Assembly (NCBI GenBank): GCA_964599915.1
Contig: CAZRHR010000033.1
Location: 1-28,624 of the forward strand
DNA from: CAZRHR01 sp964599915
GTDB lineage: Bacteria; Bacteroidota; Bacteroidia; CAIKAF01
DNA: 28,624 nt
Reading direction: 5' to 3'
Every line of letters starts with the position of its first letter. Position 1 is the stretch's first letter. Positions 16,581 through 22,536 of this stretch are shown one piece after another. Both the position numbers and the translations under genes were made by a program. A model generated the notes under the pieces. The model made no database searches. It had not been told where the DNA came from and was given only the letters and a program-made list of their open reading frames with translations.

Positions 16581-16635
16581 GAGGATGAGGTTACTTTACT
16601 ATTGCCTTGCGCCCAAATTTTATGGACTTTTTACC

Positions 16636-17211
16636 CTATTTCCACTTAAAAGTTTTACGGTGGTAAGGACTAGGCCCAAAAGCTCTTAACGCTGCTCGAT
16701 GTGCCTCCGTTGGATACCCTTTGTTCTGTCTCCAACCGTATTCTGGAAAGTCTGCATCCAACTTTTCCATAAGTTCATCGCGATGGGTTTTAGCCAAAAT
16801 GGAGGCAGCTGCAATGTGGAGAAAGCGGCCGTCCCCCTTGATTTCGCATTGGTGAGGAATAAAACCAAAAGGAATAAAGCGGTTTCCATCTACCGCAATA
16901 AATTCAGGCACCTGTTGTAAGCCCTCCAGCGCTTTGTGCATGCCCAAAATAGACGCTTTTAGTATGTTTAAACGATCTATGTCCTCCGGCCAAACATGGG
17001 CGACCTGCCATGCAACCGATTCGTTTTCAATGACGGTTCTTAGCTTATTTCTAAGGATTTCTGTGACTTGTTTTGAATCGGTAAGGCCTTGTAAATGGAA
17101 CCCTTCGGGTAAAATGACAGCCGCAGCTGTAACCGGGCCTGCGAGGCAACCGCGTCCCGCTTCGTCACAACCGGCTTCATGAAGGAAATTTGAAACTTTT
17201 GCCCGTAACAC
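16636..17211 (-). CDS. rnhB: Ribonuclease HII
   Basis: This 191-aa protein carries all four acidic catalytic residues: D16 and E17 in GCDEAGRGCLAGPV, D108 in IAVDGN and D145 in AKTHRDELM. It also has the family stretch ITNxLTDSK-like LQGLTDSKQV and the C-terminal YGWRQNKGYPT. RNase HII removes ribonucleotides misincorporated in DNA and RNA primers, using Mg or Mn. The start is GTG 17211, which leaves about 12 residues before the conserved EAG, as is usual in this phylum. A longer TTG start at 17232 would lie inside the TAGTTTTG promoter element and so probably not in the mRNA. It diverges from fkbM, whose promoter lies within this gene's leader, and the two longer start alternatives would overlap each other. 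Confidence 0.93.
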   Translation of the reverse strand: MLRAKVSNFLHEAGCDEAGRGCLAGPVTAAAVILPEGFHLQGLTDSKQVTEILRNKLRTVIENESVAWQVAHVWPEDIDRLNILKASILGMHKALEGLQQVPEFIAVDGNRFIPFGFIPHQCEIKGDGRFLHIAAASILAKTHRDELMEKLDADFPEYGWRQNKGYPTEAHRAALRAFGPSPYHRKTFKWK

Positions 17212-17228
17212 CTGAATCCTTACTTTTG
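17198..17228 (+). promoter_or_regulatory. Promoter of the fkbM gene (-33 TTTG, -7 TACTTTTG)
   Basis: TTTG at 17198-17201 and TACTTTTG at 17221-17228 are separated by 19 nt, inside the 17-23 nt window reported for Bacteroidota sigma-A promoters. It is the best complete promoter in the window. It predicts a start of transcription near 17234, downstream of the longest fkbM reading-frame start (TTG 17190). Confidence 0.6.
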
Positions 17229-17229
17229 A

Positions 17230-17237
17230 CAAAACTA
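17230..17237 (-). promoter_or_regulatory. Putative -7 promoter element of rnhB
   Basis: The minus strand reads TAGTTTTG (plus-strand CAAAACTA), an exact TAnnTTTG match ending 18 nt before GTG 17211. It sits one base away from the oppositely directed fkbM element at 17221-17228. No clear -33 TTG is present. Confidence 0.45.
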
Positions 17238-17246
17238 CAACTCCTT

Positions 17247-17993
17247 TTGAAAAAGAAATTGTTTGCCCTTTTACCTGCCTTTTTAAAGCGTCAATTGAAA
17301 AGGGCTTATTACTACAAGAAGTTTTCTGAAGCCAAATGGGCTGAGGAACCGGAGCTGGCCTTTTTGAAGTCTATGGTTTCGCCGGGCCAGACGGTCTTGG
17401 ATGTAGGGGCGAACTATGGACTTTATACACGGTTTTTGGCCGCGTTGGTGGGCAAAGATGGGCGTGTGGTGTCCCTGGAACCTGTTCCGGAAACCTATGA
17501 CATCGTCGCATACAACGTAAAGAAATACGGACTAACCCAGGCCGAAGTCATGCCACTTGCGGCTTCGGACCGGGCAGGGCAAGCAGTGGTCTTTATTCCA
17601 ACATGGGAAGATGGTTCCGACAATTTTTATGAGGCTAGTTTATCCGCTTCCCCTGCTTCTGCCCAAGGACGCAGTATTTCTATCCAAACGATAAAGCTAG
17701 ATACGCTTTGTCAAGATTTTGAAAGGTTAGATTTTATAAAACTAGATGTAGAGGGCCATGAACCCGAGGCTCTGGCGGGCGCCAAGCAAATAATTCAGCG
17801 GTTTAGACCTTCTATGTTGGTAGAAATCAACGACAATTTTGAAAAAGGATCAACCGGAGATAAAGTCCTTACCTTTATGCAAGGGCTTCAATACCAGATG
17901 TATGTTTTGCAAAACGGAACACTTTGCCCTGCCCAAGGAAAAGGGGAGGGGGTAAACTACTGGTTTTTCCCCGCTGAAAAAAGGATGAGTTAA
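17247..17993 (+). CDS. FkbM-family SAM-dependent methyltransferase
   Basis: This protein is 248 aa from the chosen start. After a basic helical N-terminus (KKKLFALLPAFLKRQLKRAY) comes the SAM-binding loop VLDVGANYGLYTRFLA (about 50-65), then VVSLEPVPETYDIVAYNVK (acidic loop) and AASDRAG. The FkbM hallmark DFIKLDVEGHEPEALAGA lies at about 161-178 and MLVEINDNF near 190. Family members methylate sugars or other small or glycan substrates, often in surface polysaccharide clusters. No ATG precedes the SAM loop except one at residue 43, so TTG is used. TTG 17247 is preferred because the promoter element ends 18 nt before it, while TTG 17190 (267 aa) would precede the promoter. The gene converges on a glycosyltransferase gene with a 4-nt overlap (TTAA). 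Confidence 0.85.
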   Translation: MKKKLFALLPAFLKRQLKRAYYYKKFSEAKWAEEPELAFLKSMVSPGQTVLDVGANYGLYTRFLAALVGKDGRVVSLEPVPETYDIVAYNVKKYGLTQAEVMPLAASDRAGQAVVFIPTWEDGSDNFYEASLSASPASAQGRSISIQTIKLDTLCQDFERLDFIKLDVEGHEPEALAGAKQIIQRFRPSMLVEINDNFEKGSTGDKVLTFMQGLQYQMYVLQNGTLCPAQGKGEGVNYWFFPAEKRMS

Positions 17994-19120
17994 TCGTTTA
18001 CAGCCTTTTTCAAACTTTCATATACAAGTTGGGCGGTTTTTTCCCATTGGAACATTTGTACCCGACTTTTTCCTTTGGCGATTAGTGCTTGCCTGACTTC
18101 TTCGTGGGTCGCCATCTGTTCCATGACCCTTGCGATGTCGGCCACATCTGAGGCTTCAGCAAAAAGGGCAGCTTCACCGGCAATTTCCGGCATGGCAGAC
18201 CCTTTTCCTGTAATCACTGGTGTTTCACATTGCATGGCTTCGATGATGGGAAGTCCAAAGCCTTCAAATAAGCTAACATACATTAAGGCTGTAGCGCCAC
18301 TTAAAAGTGCATTGACCTCCGATCGTTCGGGTAACCTGCCCAAAAATCGAATAGATTTGGCATGGTTTAAGCCTTTTACCGCCTCAAAAAGAGGTTCACT
18401 TTCCCGATAACGGCTTCCGGCAATCACAAATTCATGGGGCAAGCCGGTTTGGGTTTTGAAAACATCAAAGGCTTTGACCATGTTTATCAGGTTCTTCCTT
18501 GGATAAAGGCCACCCACAAAAGCAAAATAAGGAGCGTTTAATGCATGTTTTTCCCGAAATGCTTCCTTGCTTTTCTCCGAAGCAGGGATTACATCGGCGC
18601 CAAGCCCATTATATACAGTGTCAATGCGCTCTACAGGCACATTGTAGGTGGTAACTATGTCTTGACGGGTGAAATTTGAAATGGCCACAATCCTTTTGGC
18701 CGTTTGGGCATATTTTGGGAAAAAGGTATGGTAAAACCACTTCTCTATCGGAGAAAATAGGCCTGGAAAATGCTCAAAATTTAAATCGTGGAAGACAGGA
18801 ACTTGCGGGATATCCGCACCCAAGGCTAAATATCCATCAGGAGAAAAGAAAACATCGGCTTTATGTTTCTTCAAAACCCTTGGGAGCCTCAAGTGGAACC
18901 AAATATAGTACAAGAAAGGATGTCTGGCCGGTGGACCATAGACCAGCGGCGTTACATTGGGCCCATAAATACTGGACGCTGGGTAAGGCCGGTCAAACAA
19001 AAACAAAAATTCATCTTCCGGATGCTGTTGAACCAACCTGGAAATGACTTCATGTGCATACACCCCGAGGCCTTCCTTACGGGTATGGGTGAGCAATCTG
19101 GCATTTACAGCAATACGCAT
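17990..19120 (-). CDS. GT4-family glycosyltransferase
   Basis: This 376-aa protein starts MRIAVNARLLTHTRKEGLGVYAHEV, the N-terminal Rossmann fold of a GT-B enzyme. VPVFHDLNFEHFPGLFS (about 115-131), KRIVAISNFTRQDIV and DTVYNGLG follow. The C-terminal half has YFAFVGGLYPRKNLINMVKAF (about 206-226) and the E-x7-E motif within SLFEGFGLPIIEAMQ. The enzyme is expected to transfer a sugar from a nucleotide-sugar with retention of configuration, in cell-surface glycan or lipopolysaccharide synthesis. Donor and acceptor cannot be told. ATG 19120 is chosen over an upstream TTG because a TATTTTTG element lies just before it. It stands alone on this strand and converges with fkbM, an isolated pair rather than a full polysaccharide locus. 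Confidence 0.9.
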   Translation of the reverse strand: MRIAVNARLLTHTRKEGLGVYAHEVISRLVQQHPEDEFLFLFDRPYPASSIYGPNVTPLVYGPPARHPFLYYIWFHLRLPRVLKKHKADVFFSPDGYLALGADIPQVPVFHDLNFEHFPGLFSPIEKWFYHTFFPKYAQTAKRIVAISNFTRQDIVTTYNVPVERIDTVYNGLGADVIPASEKSKEAFREKHALNAPYFAFVGGLYPRKNLINMVKAFDVFKTQTGLPHEFVIAGSRYRESEPLFEAVKGLNHAKSIRFLGRLPERSEVNALLSGATALMYVSLFEGFGLPIIEAMQCETPVITGKGSAMPEIAGEAALFAEASDVADIARVMEQMATHEEVRQALIAKGKSRVQMFQWEKTAQLVYESLKKAVND

Positions 19121-19127
19121 GGGGAGA

Positions 19128-19160
19128 CAAAAATATTCAAGCAAAGAAATGCCGCGTCAA
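19128..19160 (-). promoter_or_regulatory. Promoter of the glycosyltransferase gene
   Basis: On the minus strand TTG (plus-strand CAA 19158-19160) is followed after 22 nt by TATTTTTG (19135 to 19128), both elements fitting the Bacteroidota consensus. Only seven nt separate the -7 element from ATG 19120, so the mRNA leader must be very short or absent. Confidence 0.55.
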
Positions 19161-19221
19161 GATACAAAGCTTTCGCATGTTAAGGCTTTGTTACCTCTCA
19201 TAACCCCTTGGAATTTCAACT

Positions 19222-19229
19222 TACCTTTG
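19222..19229 (+). promoter_or_regulatory. Putative -7 promoter element of guaA
   Basis: TACCTTTG followed by TGT exactly matches TAnnTTTG, and five nt separate it from ATG 19235. A TTG at 19208-19210 is only 11 nt upstream, too close for a standard -33 element. The position excludes an upstream TTG start at 19208 and predicts a leaderless or nearly leaderless transcript. No purine riboswitch-like structure fits in this space. Confidence 0.5.
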
Positions 19230-19234
19230 TGTTC

Positions 19235-20764
19235 ATGGAAGAAAAAATACTGATTTTAGATTTTGGCTCACAGTATACTCAATTGATAGCCAGAAGACTC
19301 AGGGAAATGGGCGTGTATTGTGAAATTCATCCCTATCATTTTTTACCAGATTGGACCAACGCCATCAAAGGTGTGATTTTGTCCGGAAGTCCTGCTTCTG
19401 TAACTCAGCCCAATGCGCCGCTTCCATCCTTTTCTTTGTCAGAGGTACCTGTGCCGGTGTTAGGTATTTGCTACGGTGCCCAATGGATGGTTCATGCCCT
19501 TGGAGGAACATTGGTTTCAAATCATCACCGAGAATATGGCGCCGCGATGCTTCAACCGGCCCTTGCTCATCCGTTTTGGGGGGCGGAGGATTTAGCTCCC
19601 TCTCAAGTGTGGATGTCTCATGGAGATTCTGTGTTGGCTTTGCCAGAGGGTTTTGACGTTTTGGGTGCTACGTCAGATTTGCCGTTGGCAGCCTTTACCC
19701 ATAGGGAAAAGCCTTGGATTGGCGTGCAGTTTCATCCGGAAGTTTTTCATACCACCCATGGGGCAAAATGGCTTGGACAATTTGTTCACCACATATGCGA
19801 TATGCAGCCGACTTGGACACCCGAATCTTTCCAGTCCATGGTCGTGAAACAAATACAAATGCAGGTGGGGCAAGGGCATTTAGTCATGGCTATGTCCGGT
19901 GGAGTAGATTCAACCGTGGCGGCCGTTTTGATTCATGAAGCCATTGGGAATCAATTTCACGGCATTTTCGTGGACCATGGCCTTATGCGTTTAGGTGAAA
20001 AAGAGGAGGTCATGAACCTTTATCGTCAATTAGGCTTGCCAGTCACTTGTGTGGACGCTTCTGCTCTTTTCTTTTCCAGATTAGAAGGCGTAACGGATCC
20101 CGAGCAAAAAAGAAAAATCATTGGAGCCGCTTTTATCGATGTGTTTCAGAAAGAGGCCCAATACCAGCCCAACATTCAGTTTTTAGGTCAAGGCACCATT
20201 TATCCGGATGTGATTGAGTCGGTTTCCGTAAATGGACCTTCGGTGACCATAAAAAGTCATCATAATGTTGGAGGTCTTCCGGAGCATTTGCACCTCAAAG
20301 TAGTAGAGCCCCTTCGTTTATTATTTAAAGATGAGGTTCGGCGACTTGGCAAAGCCCTTGATATTCCTGAGCATTTTTTAGCACGTCATCCTTTTCCAGG
20401 TCCTGGATTGGCCATTAGGATTTTGGGTGAGGTGACAAAAGAAAAGGTGGATGCCTTGCAGCAGGCAGATGCCATTTTTATTCAACATTTAAAAGACTCA
20501 GGTTGGTATAACCAAGTATGGCAGGCAGGTGCCATGTTATTGCCAGTGAAATCGGTGGGTGTGATGGGAGATGCCCGAACCTACGCATTCACCTTGGCAT
20601 TGCGTGCCGTAACCAGTACGGATGGCATGACGGCCGAGGCAGCGGAATTGCCCCATGCCTTGTTGGCAAAAATGAGCAATGACATCATCAATAAAGTACC
20701 CATGGTCAATCGGGTGGTGTATGACATAAGTTCTAAGCCACCAGCAACCATAGAATGGGAATAA
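19235..20764 (+). CDS. guaA: GMP synthase (glutamine-hydrolysing)
   Basis: This 509-aa protein converts XMP to GMP using ATP and glutamine, the last step of de novo guanine nucleotide synthesis. The class I glutaminase domain begins ILILDFGSQYTQLIARRLRE, with catalytic C79 in LGICYGAQ and H167/E169 in GVQFHPEV. The ATP pyrophosphatase P-loop is SGGVDS at 221-226. Later signatures include FLGQGTIYPDVIES, KSHHNVGGLP, RHPFPGPGLAIRILGE and the C-terminal dimerisation part RVVYDISSKPPATIEWE. All expected residues are present and the length is normal. ATG 19235 fits the family N-terminus. The next gene, a LysM protein, starts 24 nt after the stop and is probably co-transcribed. Confidence 0.98.
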   Translation: MEEKILILDFGSQYTQLIARRLREMGVYCEIHPYHFLPDWTNAIKGVILSGSPASVTQPNAPLPSFSLSEVPVPVLGICYGAQWMVHALGGTLVSNHHREYGAAMLQPALAHPFWGAEDLAPSQVWMSHGDSVLALPEGFDVLGATSDLPLAAFTHREKPWIGVQFHPEVFHTTHGAKWLGQFVHHICDMQPTWTPESFQSMVVKQIQMQVGQGHLVMAMSGGVDSTVAAVLIHEAIGNQFHGIFVDHGLMRLGEKEEVMNLYRQLGLPVTCVDASALFFSRLEGVTDPEQKRKIIGAAFIDVFQKEAQYQPNIQFLGQGTIYPDVIESVSVNGPSVTIKSHHNVGGLPEHLHLKVVEPLRLLFKDEVRRLGKALDIPEHFLARHPFPGPGLAIRILGEVTKEKVDALQQADAIFIQHLKDSGWYNQVWQAGAMLLPVKSVGVMGDARTYAFTLALRAVTSTDGMTAEAAELPHALLAKMSNDIINKVPMVNRVVYDISSKPPATIEWE

Positions 20765-20788
20765 TTTTTGCTACCTTTCGGGCTCGAA

Positions 20789-22426
20789 ATGAAAGGTAAA
20801 TTCTTTACATATTATGTAGCTCTTTTAGGATGGGTATTGCTACAACCATCGTTGAGCAGTCAGGCCCCTGTAACCCGTGTGGTGAAAGGCCGTACCTTTT
20901 TAGTGCACAAGGTGGGACCTAAAGAGACCATGTATGGAATTAGCCGAAAGTATCAGGTTCCCGTAGATACACTTTATGCTTTGAATCCAGGCGCCACGCT
21001 GGTCATACGTCCGGACCAGGAAATTTTGATTCCTGCCCCCAAATCTGGAAATGTGCCAGTGTCCGCTTCCTCCCCAGAGGTGCCCAATGGTGCCACCCAC
21101 GTGGTGACAGCCGGTGAAACCCTTTATGGTTTAGCTAGAAAATATAAAACGACAGAGTCTGAGCTTCGTCGTTTGAATCCGGCAGTAGGCGATTATCTGA
21201 AAGTAGGGGAGGTCCTGATTTTACCCAAGGCCGGGGATCAGACCCACGTTGTTCCTCCGGTGGTTTCACCCGAGCGTGACCGTCCAACAGCTCCTTCCAC
21301 GACTCCCAAACCCACGGTTCAACCCACCGCCCCGCAAGCTACAAAACCCGTCCAGGAGCAAGTGGGCATAAAAGATTGTGGAGAAAACTTTGCGTGGGAA
21401 AGACCCATTCGAGTCGCATTACTCCTTCCTTTTCCTGAAGGAAATGAGGGAGAAATCAAATTGGCCACAGAGTTTTATGCGGGGTTTAAAATTGCCGCGG
21501 ACGCCATTTCAGACCTTGGAGTGGCGGTTCATGTATCTGTTTGGAACACAGGTGGAAGTCAGGATGTATCACCGACCAAGCAGTTGATAAGGGAAGGTAA
21601 ATTAGATCAGGCCGACTTGATTGTGGGTCCATTATATCCCACAGCGCTAAGTCAAGTATCTGTTTTTGCGCAAGAGAAAGGTATTCCTGTGGTTACGCCA
21701 TTTTCACGAAGTGCTTCTTTGATGGATGCCGCAAAAGGTGTAATAAAATTGACGCCTTCAAGAGCGTGGGTGATTGAACGAACCATAAAGTACTTTCAGC
21801 GTACCTATCCACAGTCTCATTTTATTTTAGTGGATGGGCAAAGTAAAAAGGACAGCTTATTAGTGGCTCATTATAAAACCCAACTAGAACTTTTAGGGGT
21901 AGGAAAGTTTGTTAAAACAACACCTGGTGGTGTATCGGCTCAGTTAAAACAAGGGCAACGCAACATCATATTTTTCCCAACTACCAGGGAAATCGCTGCC
22001 AAAGACCTGATGATGAAGTTGAATGGTATGCGTAACTCACATACAATAACGCTCGTAGGAACGGAAGAATGGTTAGAGTTTAGTACGGTGGAGGTAGATT
22101 ATTATGAACATTTGCAATTGCACTTACCTGTAGCTTATCAGTTTCATCCTGAAGATAGTACCCTTTTGGACTTTAGGAAAAAGTTTAGGGACCAATTTGG
22201 AGGAGAACCAGGTCTAGCTGCCCATAGAGGCTATGAAACAGGGATGTATTTTCTCTATCATTTAAAACAAACTGGTACTGCATTTCCCTTGTGCGCGCTT
22301 CATGGGCTTCCCGTGTTAGGCCCTAAGTTTTTTCAATTTGCGGGTAATAAAATGGATGGTTTTGAAAACCAATCTTGCCGCATGATGGTGTTTAGGGATT
22401 ACCAATACCAGTTGGTGATTTTCTGA
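20789..22426 (+). CDS. LysM protein with a periplasmic-binding-protein-like (ABC receptor) domain
   Basis: This 545-aa protein has a signal peptide (about 1-24) and two LysM peptidoglycan-binding domains: TFLVHKVGPKETMYGISRKY (37-81) and THVVTAGETLYGLARKYKTT (103-146). A P/T/V-rich linker runs to about 195. From residue 205 (IRVALLLPFPEGN) a type I periplasmic-binding fold like Leu/Ile/Val receptors follows, with DLIVGPLYPTAL, GIPVVTPFSRSASL, ILVDGQSKKDSLL and GTEEWLEF. It has no lipobox and no transporter neighbours, so it probably senses or scaffolds at the cell wall rather than feeding an ABC transporter. The guaA-LysM order is frequent in Bacteroidota. ATG 20789 follows a TACCTTTC (7 of 8 match) at 20772-20779, possibly a weak own promoter. 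Confidence 0.85.
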   Translation: MKGKFFTYYVALLGWVLLQPSLSSQAPVTRVVKGRTFLVHKVGPKETMYGISRKYQVPVDTLYALNPGATLVIRPDQEILIPAPKSGNVPVSASSPEVPNGATHVVTAGETLYGLARKYKTTESELRRLNPAVGDYLKVGEVLILPKAGDQTHVVPPVVSPERDRPTAPSTTPKPTVQPTAPQATKPVQEQVGIKDCGENFAWERPIRVALLLPFPEGNEGEIKLATEFYAGFKIAADAISDLGVAVHVSVWNTGGSQDVSPTKQLIREGKLDQADLIVGPLYPTALSQVSVFAQEKGIPVVTPFSRSASLMDAAKGVIKLTPSRAWVIERTIKYFQRTYPQSHFILVDGQSKKDSLLVAHYKTQLELLGVGKFVKTTPGGVSAQLKQGQRNIIFFPTTREIAAKDLMMKLNGMRNSHTITLVGTEEWLEFSTVEVDYYEHLQLHLPVAYQFHPEDSTLLDFRKKFRDQFGGEPGLAAHRGYETGMYFLYHLKQTGTAFPLCALHGLPVLGPKFFQFAGNKMDGFENQSCRMMVFRDYQYQLVIF

Positions 22427-22478
22427 CAATGACCTCATTTTGTGAAAACTTTGGATAAAAATTAATCATTATTACACA

Positions 22479-22505
22479 TAGTTTTGTAATAATAGCCTAT
22501 ATTTG
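22479..22505 (+). promoter_or_regulatory. Two candidate -7 elements before the PKD protein gene
   Basis: TAGTTTTG (22479-22486) and TATATTTG (22498-22505) both match TAnnTTTG exactly. The second ends 31 nt before ATG 22537. A TTTG at 22450-22453 lies 25 nt before the first. Either or both could start transcription of the surface protein gene. Confidence 0.45.
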
Positions 22506-22536
22506 CGTATATCAGGATGGTTTATTTATTACGTTT

